This document shows, piece by piece, positions 34,952 to 46,809 of a DNA stretch of 64,000 nt (the first letter of the stretch is position 1; every line of letters starts with the position of its first letter). The position numbers and the translations under genes are program-made. This stretch comes from Moniliella sp. 'wahieum' (taxonomy: Eukaryota > Basidiomycota > Moniliellomycetes > Moniliellales > Moniliellaceae). The notes under the pieces were generated by a model, which searched no databases, was not told the DNA's origin, and saw nothing but the letters and a program-made list of their open reading frames with translations. The DNA lies in contig RSEE01000008.1 of the NCBI GenBank assembly GCA_003971905.1, positions 496,001 through 560,000 of the forward strand, given 5' to 3'.

Positions 34952-36772
34952 CGGTGAGGCCAGAGGGCGGAGGTGCGGGGGAAGGGAGAAGAGGGTGGTG
35001 GCAGACGGGCAAGGGGATCCTGAATTCACATTGGGGACTGGGAGAAGCGGCACGCTATACCCGAGGCAGACGAGCGTTGGGGATGTCCGAGGGGGGCTGG
35101 CAAAAACAGAGACCAAAGCGCCGCGGTTGGGGTAAAGAAGGCCACCCCGCCTTTTCACGAGCAGTCGTCACGCGTCACGCGTCGCGTCACACCGTCGGCG
35201 TTCACGGACTGTCACGCGCCAAGCCCCGGCTTGGTATGCAGTGACTAGCACGTCCAGTGCCTCTTTCCTTGGACGACGCGTGACGCGGGCGTAACCGGCG
35301 TAACCGGCGTAACGCGTGCGTGTCTGGCGGTTCCTTCTAAGTTTTTACATCCTTTCCGTCGCTGGTATCGATGGCCAACAGATCCCAGAAGAGCCAGGAG
35401 ATCCCATCAATACTACTTGCATCATCAAAACGTTCAACCTTCAACAAACGTTCAACGCCAACATCCATATTGGCCTGCCTGCGCACAGACCCCACACAGA
35501 CGGAGAGGTTTCTGCTTGTTCAAAGTCGATTGCCGTCGATTGGTTCAATCGTGTCACATACCCAATGCAACGAGGACGCTCAGGCTGAGCCTTAGCGCTG
35601 TGCCGCTGAGCCTCAGACCCTCCCTCAGGCCTCGGCCTCAACGGTCCAGCTGAGCGGCGAAGCACTGAGCGGCAGAGATGCGTCGTCTCTTTGGTCGGGG
35701 AACGGTGAACGGTTGACCGATGCTGGCCGAGGCAGCAAGATCTGGGTTGGGGCTGCCTGTGTTCGTGATAGTGGGTCGCACGGATGCCACAAGTGTAATA
35801 AGCTCCTACCATCCTACCTCCCATGTGTACTCGCTGAGTTGTGACATGTGAGTTGTGAGTGATGAGTTCACAGTGTTGTGAGTTGTGAGTTGCGAGCTGT
35901 GAGTTCTGAGAAGTGAGATCGATGTGATGTAGTGAGAGCTCAGTCTGAGTACTAGTACGAAGCGCTAAGCGCTAAACTCTATTCACATATTCACAGTGCT
36001 GGCCCGGGCACGGTCACGCGTCACGCCACGCGTCTCTTGATTATAATGACTAGTGGAGTCACTACTTCTAGTACTCTAGTTACTATATAGTTACTAGTTA
36101 AGCGACGAGCACACGCACCGTCTAACTCAAGGTTTCAGGCTCGTCAAACGGCTGACCAAGAATGGTGCTCAAGGAGGGGAGCCGGAGGAGCCCTGCCTGG
36201 GAAGGATCATTGAGAGGGTAGGATGGAGCAATGAAGCTTGGGTGAACACGATAAGGCCCAACTCCAATGGTCCAGGAGCCTCATCCTGTGAGCAACTGGA
36301 AGTTGTGCCCACCGGATCGTGGTGCAGCGCGCGAACCAGGCGCGCGCGGGGGGGGGGGGGGGGGGCAAATGATGAGGGAAGAAAGAACTGTAGTCTGTAA
36401 AGAAAAGAATGGAAGAGTAACTGATATCCCTTAAGAAAAACTAGAAATCCATGATCAACACGAGAACTGAGCCGTAACGAGATGGAAAGGGGTGGGGGGG
36501 AGACGTCGACAGATCCGTGCAGGTGGGTCTGGCGTGGGGGGGGGGGGGGCATATGCTGGGAGAGGGAGCGGGGGTAAAACAGGATGGGGCGGATGGAGGA
36601 TGGGGGGGAGGGGGAGGTTGCAGGTGAGTAGGTAGGCATAAGGGGATAATACATCTGGGAATCCATGGCCAGGAATCGAAGTGACATGGTACCCAGAGAT
36701 CAGGGTACGATGCGAGGCCAACTAGGACGGCATTCACATAAAACAAACAAAAGAGAAAGGAGGTGTGTGCAC
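34952..36772. other. Gene-free intergenic region with simple repeats
   Basis: Several short repeat types are packed here: GCGTAACCGGCGTAACCGGC at about 35288-35310, AACGTTCAAC twice at 35429-35456, degenerate GTGAGTT units at 35835-35925, AGCGCTAAGCGCT at about 35961, and CTAGT-rich DNA at 36049-36100. Two poly-G runs lie at 36348-36365 (18 G) and 36536-36549 (14 G). No gene is seen. Some of it must be 3' UTR of ROT1 and 5' DNA of the membrane-protein gene. Confidence 0.55.
35835..35925. repeat. Degenerate GTGAGTT tandem repeat
   Basis: GAGTTGTGA, GAGTTGTGAGT, GAGTTCACAG, GAGTTGTGAGTTGCGAGCTG and GAGTTCTGAGAAGTGAGA follow one another without a coding frame. Confidence 0.7.
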
Positions 36773-37624
36773 TCATGCCCGGAAGTGACGACGGTGACGC
36801 GTGGCGTTGATGTTCGTCGCGGCAGCACCCGATGATGAAGCCAAGCCGGCCGAGTTCAGCACCTTCTCACCCAGCACTTGGGTTGGAAGCATGTTTGGAG
36901 GCCGCAATTGAAGGTACATGACAGACTGTAGGAAACATCCGGTGATCAGTATACTCTTTTGGCGGGAGGGGGAGACACAAGGACACAGGGAAACTCACCA
37001 TTTTCTGCCCAGCCTGGCCACCGCCGCCGTCTTGGAACATTTGCAGAGCATACGCTGGGCTCCCGTTGGCAGGATCATTCGCTCCAAAGCCCGAATCAGG
37101 CTCAATGTAGTTATACCACAAGGGGATGAGTTCAGGCTGGTAGTAGTAGTACTGAGTGAGTGTTTGGGCACCGCAGGCATCGATGATCATGATCTTGCCA
37201 TCCGCTTCCAAGGTTGGAGCGACAAACTTCCATTGGAGTTGATGAGGTACGTGCCATGCTGCCAGATCAGGGAGGCTTTAACGCATCGGTTGACGGTAGC
37301 TACGATAGGTGTCAGACCAGAGAAATGCAAGAAATGATACGTGGAGAAGGCGGAGAGGACGTACCATTGGAAGTGTAAATGTACTTGGATTGCTCAAAGA
37401 AGCCATCTTCGGTGAAGGAATAGGCAATGCCACCAGATGCTGGGATGGTGAACGCGGCCGTGCTGGGTTGAAGAAAGAAAGGCCAGTAGTGACGTTGCCG
37501 GAGCCGCTGGACCAAGTGCCTTCGAGGGAAGTGACATTGTTAAGCGCCTGCGCATGGGGGGCAGGACAGCCAAGCTGGCGGCGATGGCAGCAGCGACAGC
37601 AGTGGCGAGAGAGAGGGAGAGCAT
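36773..37624 (-). CDS. ROT1: ROT1-like ER chaperone
   Basis: Rot1 is an essential fungal ER membrane chaperone that supports cell-wall beta-1,6-glucan synthesis and O-mannosylation. The signal peptide is MLSLSLATAVAAAIAASLAV. The mature part begins ALNNVTSLEGTWSSGSGNV, followed by GLSFFNPA and GIAYSFTEDGFFEQSKYIYT. Next come LIWQHGTYLINSNGSLSL and IDACGAQTLTQYYYYQPELI with WYNY. These match the Rot1 order ('GTWSS', 'YSFTEDG', 'HGTY..NGSL'). Introns are 37300-37364 (GTACGT...TAG) and 36926-36998 (GTGAGT...CAG). Frame changes at a C-run near 37560, near 37460 and near 37215 look like single-base errors. The usual C-terminal hydrophobic helix of Rot1 is weak or absent, and the end is SSSGAAATNINATRHRRHFR. 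That end may be affected by a missed splice. Confidence 0.84.
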
Positions 37625-39417
37625 GATGGATGATGGGCGGGGAAGCAAGGCGACAGAGGCCCGGGGGTCGCGGTGAGGCAGCAGGCCGAGGGGAAGGGGG
37701 CGGGGCAAGAGGTGGAGGGGAAAAGGAGCGGGAAGGGCGGGCAGGCAGAGGGCAAAGGAGCAGCTCAGAGAGCGGCCCAGGAAGATGGCGTGGTGGAGGC
37801 GGTGGAGGCAGTGGAGAGGGCAGGTTGGAGCGCGTGGCGATGCCACCGACTGGCTCGGGAAGAAAGGCGTTCGCAACGCCTCGCGCCGAAGGGCCAAGTT
37901 TCAAGGCGCGGGTTAGCTGACGGCCGCCTGCGCCTGTGCGTCGGGGGGTGATGTGTGATGCATGATGCATGGTGGTGGTCTGGTGTGGCTCCGGACGCGA
38001 GGCGAGGGCATGGAGGCACGAGCAGCTGGGCTCAGCCCCGTGGCACCGCCGCACTGGCCGATCGCAGCCGCCGCACCACACCACACACGCTGCGCGTGGG
38101 GCGGGGTGCCGGCCAGTGCTCCAGACCGCGTAGGAACATGGTGGGCGGAGGTCCGGTGCACAGGGGCAGTGTGCTCGCAGCGGCGTTGTTCCGAGCTGCA
38201 AGGCAGTCGCTAGTCGCTCCCAGCCCTGCGCTGGGGGGCTCAGGCGGCACCCCCGTTAGTACGTTTAGTAATGAGCTGCTGAGCCTGTGCTGCCCACGCC
38301 GAGCCAGGCGCAGCGCGCGAAGAGCCACGCCGTGGGATTGTGCCTCCAGAACTTCAGCCTCAGACCCTGAGGACTGCCTCCGGCCACCGGCCACCCAAGA
38401 TGAGCTCCCTGTTTCTCCCGGCATCCGCTCCATCTCACCTGGCCCAATGGACACCCCCAGATCCGCACCCAGATCCCAGATCCCAGGCCGATCCTACAGC
38501 TGAAAGGGCCTGCACCCACCCTACGGTGCCAAAAGAAGCTCCCGTGGCATGTGCCAGATGTGCTCTTTCGCCTACCAACGGAACGTACCGTACTGAGGCC
38601 TGGGGCGGCGTGCGGGGTGAGCTGACGCGCTGACTAGTGGCCCCGTCGCCACGCCGACAGTCTCCCAGGAGGACCGAGCGCTTTTCGTGCCATGTGGCAT
38701 GGGATGTCGACGTCCATCGAGCCGCTGGCTGAGAGGTCACCGACCGGTCAGGTGACCGCATCGGGCAGAATCAGTGGCACGTGACATGTGACAGTGCAAT
38801 TCGGCAGCACCTGGCCGGGCATCCAGATCGCAGGCGCCATGCTTCTGCCTGGGCCGCAGCCCCAGGCCACTACACCGCCTGCTAGTGTCACGCCATGTCA
38901 CGGGCGTCACTGAGGCAGTCACTCACATGATCTTCAATCACCTTGCGCACCATCCATCGTGTAATGTGTATGCCTCAGGGGCTGGCGGCAATGCAATGTG
39001 ATGTGGTTAGACCGAGTGCGGGTGTTGCCGGTCGCTGGGACGCGCGAATTGAACGTTCACGCTGGGCATTGAAAGTTGAAATGAAGGCCGCACAAGCAGT
39101 TGGAAAATGAAACCAACACCTCGCGTGCCATTTCACACGACTGGTTCGCTTGGTCGGAGCTGAAGGGTGGGGCGCAGTGTTGTGCTACCCGCCTGTGGTA
39201 CACCACAATGTGCCCCGCCCCTCGCACGCACCACCGCCACTCTCCTTCGCCCCCCCCCCCGGCCCCATGGCTTCCGCCGCTTCCCAACGCCTCCATTCGC
39301 CTCCCACAAACCCCAACGACTCCCCAGCTGTTCTTGAGCCATCCCCCAGCAGAAGGCGCATCCACAGTACCGCCCCCCGCCCTCCACCCGCACAGACCTT
39401 AACCTCCCGCCTCGCCA
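37625..39417. other. Divergent intergenic region between ROT1 and PEX11-family genes
   Basis: It is GC-rich with open frames on both strands but no recognisable product. TGAACGTTCA, a perfect 10-bp palindrome, sits at 39050-39059, with ATTGAAAGTTGAAATGAA just beyond. GTGACATGTGACA is at about 38779. An ATG near 39267 opens a frame (MASAASQRLHSPPTNPNDSP) that could be a longer N-terminus of the PEX11 gene if one base is missing near 39450. Confidence 0.5.
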
Positions 39418-40721
39418 ATGCGACGAAATACCAGGCAAGCGCCTCACGAGAATGACGTGGGGTCCGAGCCATTGAGCTCCTTACTCGCCAGCCGTTTGAG
39501 TACAATCCTGGGCGTCTTTGGGCGGCTAGAGGTTCCGCAGCACATGGACTCCCTAATCGAATACCTCTCCTCCTGGGGTGGCACAGACAAAGCCCTAATG
39601 ATGTCCCAATACGGTGTCCGTCTCCTTGTCGCTCTTTATTCAATCCAACATAGGGCACGTGCATGGGTCTTTGCTGGGTCATCCGCCTCCCTCCCCTACG
39701 GTGGATCTTCCACCGCCCGTCGCTTTGCTGCTTTTGGTGATGCCTGTGCCGACGCCCGTACGCTGTTCCGGGTCTTGACCATTCTCCCGGTCATTCGATG
39801 GGTTCGTTTATTCTCTTTGACGATGCCGTTCTAACATTGACTCTGTTTCTGTTGCAGATGATCCAAATCGAGCATGTTCAGCCACGGACAAGACTGCTGT
39901 CCAATGTTGAGCGTCTCCAAGGGTGGTCGCTCCTCTTCTGCCTTCCTCTCGAGTTGGTCGCTTACTTGGGAGCCCATTCGGTCGTTCCCATGAGGCGCAG
40001 GGCCCATCGGCGTCTCGCGCTTTATTCTGCCCGGTTTTGGGTCGCATACCTGTTGCTTCAATGCCTGCACTTGATGGAAGAAAATCGGCTCTGCCGGCTG
40101 CAGGCGCGCGCTTTGGAACGCACACGAGGACATCCCGTCCCACTCCCTTCGCTGTCTCCTCGACCCAGTGTGGTGGGCTTGTCCCCAGCCGAGGGTGCGC
40201 CCACCTCCCTGTCCAGTTACTATCGTAAGCCCGAAGAGAAGCCACCTCGGTTGCATAGCTCGGCCAAGAAGGCAGCCCAGCGGGCCGCCGTTCGACCTGA
40301 AATGTTTGAGGAGTATCACAATGACCCCAAGGCGGCAGAACGAGCGGTAACAAGAGCGTTGTGGGACGAGCTGGACGACAGGAATCATGACATTCTCGTG
40401 TCGCTTTGGTTGTGCCTAGGCTACCTTCCTCTCGTGCTTGGATCGGCTACAGGGCTTCGACGTCGGCCAGGAGAAGCGCCGGGTACCTACCGCATTTCCA
40501 CTTTGTCAAACTTGGTTCAGGGTGCGCTGGGATCACTCACTGCCCTCTTCTCCTTCCGTCATGGCTGGCGTGTGGCCGCTGCCAAGGCCCGTAGTCGTAG
40601 CAAGCTGCAGCGGCAGCTGCGACGAGTAAGTATGCCTACGCTGTCGACGGGGAGAGCCATTTGGCAATGGCCGAGGAACGACCAGCACTCTTGCCCTCTG
40701 ATTTTGCCCCGTGAAAATTGA
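39418..40721 (+). CDS. Peroxisomal membrane protein, PEX11 family (PEX11C-like)
   Basis: PEX11 proteins shape and divide peroxisomes. The N-terminal part, SLIEYLSSWGGTDKALMMSQ followed by YGVRLLVALY, is the expected amphipathic 'YL...GTDK..M..QY' block. It is followed by ARTLFRVLTILPVIRW, then IEHVQPRTRLLSNVERLQGW and a hydrophobic stretch (SLLFCLPLELVAYLGAH). A Pro/Ser loop and LWLCLGYLPLVLGSATGL with a second hydrophobic segment come last. The intron is 39802-39857 (GTTCGT...CAG). The end is uncertain: GTAAGTATG at 40626 is a good donor and AG at 40733 a possible acceptor, which would move the stop to 40801. Otherwise the frame reads through to 40721. The first ATG in frame is 39418; a longer N-terminus from 39267 is possible. 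Confidence 0.75.
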
Positions 40722-41155
40722 ATCCGCTCCAGGCCGGGTCAATGTGTTCATATCCCCTGCGTGGCGAGACCTCTTTCTTCCAGCCCATCATTTCGATCTA
40801 ACCTTGGTCAATCGTTTCTTTTTACGACTTTTTTTGTTCTACTCATTGGTCACTGTCGTTACACTTTGCATGCGAATGATGCCGGGACAAAGGTAGAGTT
40901 TTGGTTCTTTGGCTTGCTGGCCAGAAACATTGGTCATAGGGCCAGAAGAGATCAGAACGGAAAAGGTAAGACCAAGACAAAAAAAGAAACGCAGGTTAGC
41001 AGATCAGTGAATGGAGAAAGAAGGAAAGAAAGGAAAAACTTATGTGTGCAGGATATGCGTGGTACTACAGTTACGGTAAGTGGAGTGTATCGGCCAAGAG
41101 ACAATCAAGTTTAGCAGCAATCTGCAATAGCTGGGTTTCGACCTTCGCGTAGGAG
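40722..41155. other. Intergenic region between convergent genes
   Basis: No gene is seen. The A-rich stretch at about 40970-41040 (AAAAAAAGAAACG, AAAGAAGGAAAG) is compatible with 3' untranslated sequence of the PEX11-family gene. Confidence 0.45.
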
Positions 41156-44100
41156 TCAAGAAGCAGGAGGGCAAGGGGATGGCATGGGTGGTTGGTGGAT
41201 ATCCTGTTCCCCACCCGTGGGAGGCACAGCAGATATGCCACATAATGATGGGTTTGAAGAGAATAGGAGTTGTTCAGGCATGCTTTGATCTTGGTTGGTT
41301 GTCAGGTTCAGCTTACGTGTTCGAACGGAGAAAGAAGCCTCATCCATCAGGTTGTACACCAAGTCCAACGGGCTATAAGGTGTCTTCCCTTCGGGCAGGT
41401 CGGGCACAGAGGACACATTCTCTCCCGGAACAGGAATGGAAGGGCCCAACGCGGGTGGGTTGCGGAGCAAAGAGCCCAAGGCTGGTGCGGAGCTACCCAC
41501 AAGATCGATGCTCTGGCTTCGGTGTATGTGAGACCAGCTGGGGAACACCAGAGTCGGGCTATCCCGAAGCGGTCCTTGAACTGAAAGTGAACGTCCATGA
41601 ACCGGGGCATCCGTCGCTTCGTTGTCGGTTTTCGTCCCTGCTGTTTCACTTGACAATGTGGGAAGGGGGAAAGAAACAGACGAAGCAATGGAAGAGCCTT
41701 GGTTGACTCGGACCACGTATGCCCGTTTGAGTGACTTTGTTGTCTGGCGTGTGGGGTCGACGGTAGCCTTGCCCAAAATATCGACGCTATCCAACCCATC
41801 AATGAGTTCTCCATCGCTGTGTTCACTGATCGAACCGGTTGCCGTAGAAGCCACAGAGAAAGAGCGTTCATCGGGACTGCTTGCAAGGACCGGTGCACTG
41901 TCTCTCAGTAATGGGGAAAGCGCCGTCGGGGTTCCTGGGTCATCCTGATCCAAAGAAAAGAGCTGCTCCAAGAGTGACTGGCGCCGAGGGGAAACTGTCC
42001 CCGCATCTGATGACCCACTGTGGTTCACTGAATCGTGTTGATCCAGATAATGAGATAAACCGGTGCCGTAGTCATCGTCGTCATCTTCGTTCAGCACGGC
42101 GTTCAGTATGTCATCAAGCATACTCTCATTTTCCGTCTGTTCCTCTTCGTTATCATATGAAACAGAACGCTGGCGGTCAAAGGGGGACACTAACCCAAGT
42201 GAGGCAGTCGAAGTAGTGTCGGATGCGGAATCATGCGCCGTTGACCCAGAGCTTCTGGGTGTTGAGTTCAAGCCTTCATGGTGTTCAAGGTTGTTACCAT
42301 CAAAAAATGTCATGGTATTGGGGCTGTTGTAGAGAGAATCGAACAGAGACCGTCGCTGAGCGTCGTGCTTGGTGGATTCCAAACCTGGCTCCAACGTGGG
42401 GCTCCAACCGCAAACCGGACCTTTCCTAGTCACCACAGATGTGGACAACCGACGAATAGTTTCGGTCTGGCGGAGAATGAAGGTTGGGTCTGACGGACGC
42501 AAGGCGGAGACAATGTTCTGGGTCAAGGGGGAACCGATTCTCTGATGTGTGGAGCCGGAGATTGAGGCCAAAGGTGGGGCATTGTGGAGAGGTGGTGGTT
42601 GGGAAAAGGCTTCGTACACAGATGCACTTAGACGGAGTGCACGTTCGGTGTTGTCTTGACTTACCATCGTTAGACCGTAACTCACCGTACCTTCTTCTTC
42701 CCCGGTGGGTGCTCCAGAAAGCCTGGCGGTCTCATCGCCACCGTCTGATACGCCAGGCACATTAAAGTGCTCCAGGGCAAGTTCTACCAGTTCAGCGGCA
42801 GTAGCGGATCGGGCGAGAGTCAAAACAGCTTCGGCGTATGATCTTCTCTGGTTCGTAGGGACAATGGTGGAATGCCTCTTTTGTATCACCGTGCCGGAGG
42901 CGTCCAGCGTCAGCGACCGAGGAAGGTCATCTATAAGCAGAACGATGCGCACGCCAAAACGCAACGGCGTGTGTGAAACTGATGGGGAAGAGAGTCTTGA
43001 TGCGGAATAAGGGGCTACTCTGCTACTCTTGGATGCACTAAAGTTCCCAATCGGAGCCAAAAAGAACTTGAATGTGTGGTCATCGTAAAAATCGCTACTC
43101 CAACGCCGCTCGGAAGAGGAGACAGGGGCGCCTCCGTCTAAACTGAGAGCAGACCAACGCACTGATGGAAGGGACTTTTTCGTCAACCCTTCGTACACCT
43201 TCAGAGGATGCTCGTCAGGTTCAAGTGTCCACTCATCACCATCCAACACATGAACTCGAAGGGAAAAGCTGCTTTCCAGCGACTTGCGGTTTCCCTCCCA
43301 CTCGCCCCGGCCAGCGAGCCCGAACCGCTGGACCGCCTGAAGCACAATTTCTCGCGATGTCGTCGACTCGGTGAGAAGCACTGTCTTGTATGCCACACTG
43401 GTGCCCAACATTGCCATAGCAAAGACACGGATGACATGGAGGGTGTACCGGCCTGCTTCGCCTGGAGGGATTTGTAGGCTCCCGCGAGTGCGTTTGCCCA
43501 TGGCAGAGTCAACCAAAAGGGATGTTGAGGTCCCTGCCGCATTGAAGGTGGAAACGCTGGGCTCCGTGATGAGAGTGTTTTGAGGCGGTAAGTTGTTTTC
43601 CCGTATGGACGTAACCGTTGAGTCGTCAGAAAATGATGAAGTCGACAATGGCTCTGGTTGCGTCCTCGGGTCTGGGGGAAGAATGGACCCATTGTTTGAT
43701 AGGGAGTTGGGCGCATCGAGGCTCCCCATTCTGGCCAAAGCAGTTGCATTGTTGACATTCGCCTCGTTCAAACCGTTTGAGCTTGGCTGTACCACAGCAC
43801 CCCCCATTAAGGGGAACTCATGGTGAGAGAAGAAGGCACATCCGATACGAGGTGCTCCTTGAATGTGATCGTTCGTATTTGTGTGAATACGTCCTCTTGG
43901 TGCTGAAGCTCGAGCTGTGCGGCGTAGTAAGCCTCCTGCTGGGCGTAGTATTCGCTACTTCTGGAATATGAAGAGCCTTGACCACCCGAAAGCCAGAGGT
44001 TTGGTGAAGAGTTGTTGCCGGTGTTGGCGTGGTGAACGGGGGGGTGCGGTTCAATACTTGTCGCGTATTGGGTCGGCATCAGTTGTTGAGCTGGGTTATC

Positions 44101-45113
44101 AGAGTGATGAGGAGCATTAGCAGGTTCGAGTGGGGTCTGCTTCCCCTCATCCTCCAACGCAACAAGATCAACCTCAAAAGCGGTTCCAGCGCTGGAGCTA
44201 GACCATTCGTCCTGGTCACTCAGTTCTTGCACCATAATCGGACCGAAATCAACCGATGGCTTGCTCTTTAGTTCTACCTTCCCTTCCTCAAGTACTCCGC
44301 CATGACGCCGCGATAGGGCAGAGAGTTTTCCCGAGGCCGGATGCGGTTGAGCCTGTCCCCTCATTTTGATCAAGTGCGAATTGTGCACTCTGCGTTCCAC
44401 CTGGACATTGTCCGCTTGCGTTGGCGACGCCACCGCTACGTTGCGGTACCGATTAAGACGCGCCAGGCGCTCAAAAGGGCTCTCAATGTTTTCGGCAGGG
44501 ATGTAGCCCACTTCCTCAGAGTGAATCACACGGACGAGCCACCTGTGGCGTTCAACGTACGTAAGGTTAGTCCCTCTTTGTTATACGAGCCACAAATGAA
44601 TGAAAACAAGACATACCAGTACGAGTTGGAGTCATCAAGGAGAACAAGCGGGTTTCCTCTGCAAACCGTAGCCTGGCCTTGGACTGTTGCGAAGAAATTG
44701 TGCAGGGCATAGACATGGTCGAACTGAATGTCCTCCTCTGGGATTGAAGATGAGGAGAGGTAGTCTTCATCTAAATCTTCATCAGAATCTTGCTCCGGTA
44801 CCTCTTCTTCGATACTGAGGTTCTCGTGTTGTGAGGAAATATAGTAACGGAGAGGGACAGAGGCTGCGCTATGCTCGGAGGTTGGAGGTGGGAGTGGGTC
44901 ACGGTCGTCACCAGAGTCATCTTGTGTGTCCAGGAAGGACTCTTGAATGTCATCGAGATGTGAGTATGGGGCATGAAAGGACTGTTGCTGGTGTTGTTGC
45001 TGGTGCTGTGGCTGTTGCTGTTGCATCCCTTCGATCCTGTCGTCAGGGGAAGGGGTTGTAGTACGAATGACAGCATCAAGGTAGGCAAACTGGGTGGAAA
45101 GTGGGGAAGACAT
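41156..45113 (-). CDS. Large SH3 and Ras-association domain scaffold protein
   Basis: The protein is about 1290 residues long. The N-terminus has a Gln/His tract (MQQQQPQHQQQHQQQ) and acidic stretches. An SH3 domain follows: VYALHNFFATVQGQATVCRG, then NPLVLLDDSNSYWWLVRVIH and EEVGYIPAENIESPFERLAR. A perfect intron (44543-44616, GTATGT...CAG) splits the second Trp. After a Ser-rich linker comes a Ras-association-like domain (VAYKTVLLTESTTSREIVLQ ... SLRVHVLDGDEWTLEPDEHP LKVYE) near 43130-43400. A ubiquitin-like stretch FGVRIVLLIDDLPRSLTLD ... ATAAELVELALEHFNVPG follows, and then a long disordered tail. One frame change at the C/T run near 43806 joins the two long frames. Related fungal SH3 proteins act in cell polarity, but I cannot name an orthologue with confidence. 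Confidence 0.75.
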
Positions 45114-46809
45114 GGTGCTTTTGCTGTGCAGTAGAGGGGTGTGTGTGATGCCTGGGGCGCCCGGTGTTGGGCAGCATTCATGCGCGGAAAGATGGGGGGT
45201 TGGTCAGAGAATGGACGACAACGTCGGTGGTGGTGTGGTTCAAGAGAGAAGGGCGCATGAGTCGCTAGCTAGTTGGACTCGTACCGCCGAAATGTTGATC
45301 CCCTTTCGTTGCACCGAACAATCGTGCACTGGTTAAGCGCCAGCAGTTGGAGTGGCGGTGGCTGCGGTGTATATTTTTTAGGTTCACAGAACCCACACTT
45401 CGCCGAAAGCCCGATCACAGAGGAGAGGAGAGGGGCATTGCATATACGTCGCAGCAGCACATATCTGTTTGCTTGTGCGGTTAGACAGCGCTGACAGCTG
45501 CTCAGACAGCCCTATACAGCCCAGGAGGTCAGGAGAGAGCGGAGGTCGCAATTTCCCTCCATGGTCTGATGCACCTGATGACCCGCACAGAGTATCAAGG
45601 AGACGAAACATTCATGGCTATGAACGGGAAAAAGAGGATCAAGCTTTATCGATTATCGATCATCGACCAAGAGAGGCGATGGGACCCTACTTGGGGAGGA
45701 AGCACACAGGTCCTCTCTGGATAGATTTTGTGCACAGAGAGATTGAATGGGCAGGCCCCCTGTAAGACATTTTGCCTTCAAAAGCGTAGAATGTGTGGTT
45801 GTTGCTTACTCGAAATTATCACAGGAAAACCTTTTGCTGGGAAGGCCACTCAATATACCCAAGCTATCCAAGGCGACTCTCTTCTGAATCGGCAACATGA
45901 AAAGAACCGAGAAAAGATATTTTGTTCCAGGATAGCTCATATGATGTGTGAAGTGCATGAAGCTTGAAGCTAGCTTGAAGCTTGAAGACGATATATGTGC
46001 CGATGTCCAGCCTTATGCCTTAGGCCCGATGCGACGGCTAGTGATTTACAGTGACTAGTAGGGTGACATGTGACAGTAACTATTAGTGAAAGTGACTATA
46101 GTGACCAGTGACTAGTGACTAGCGGTTTGCCGCGCCTGGCCCTGCCTAACCAACGATGTGAAAGATTGCAACAGTGCGCATGCAGAACGCAGCGATTTGT
46201 TTGTCCGTGATGACCACGTGTGATGCGGCGGTGACAGGCACGTGATGTCGACGGTCACCGGTCACATGGGTCACATGTCACATGTCACACGGCACAGACC
46301 GAAAAACCCCCCCAAAGGCCGTGACATGGAGCTTTGTAATTTAGTCGTCGCAACGGAATGCCGGCGAGTGGCGCGAGTCCTGCGACGCTGTCTCGGCGTC
46401 AGATCGAAGCAGCTTGTACAATGCGCCCAGCGACACTGGCGCCATGGAGGCCCAGCCGTTCTTGATCTCAGGGGCGGGGATGGGAGCCAGGGTAGTCCGG
46501 TCACCGGTCGATCCCAGTCAAGGCTGGAACGGAGGTGCTCGCACTGCCCCCTTGGCCCCACCTGGCCTTTGGGGTTGTGCCAACACGACTATATGTTTTG
46601 CGCAACGAATCGGATTCACCTCGGCGACAGCCCACTCTCTTGCCCCACTGCGGCCTCTCTCTGGTGCTTGCTGGGTACCCAGGCTGGGTGCGCAGTCGGT
46701 GCGTGGCAAACTCGCGTTGGCAGCGCTTGTGGTCTCCCCAGGCAGCACGACGTGCCCACTCTGCCCTCCTCTTTCCCAGCAACTCCATCCCGCCCTCCAC
46801 ACCACCATA
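45114..46809. other. Divergent intergenic region
   Basis: No gene is supported. It contains GAAGCTTGAAGCTAGCTTGA with more AAGCTTGAAG at about 45958-45985, a GTGAC/CTAGTGAC-rich run at 46050-46122, and a GGTCACCGGTCACATGGGTC run continuing as ACATGTCACATGTCAC at 46254-46290. A C-run precedes the ManC-type gene. The open frame before 46810 has no recognisable content. Confidence 0.5.

Noticed and set aside
37278-38201. 307-residue minus-strand frame
   Set aside because: Only its last part (about 37400-37560) is a true ROT1 exon. The upstream part is GC-rich spacer lying before the ROT1 start at 37624.
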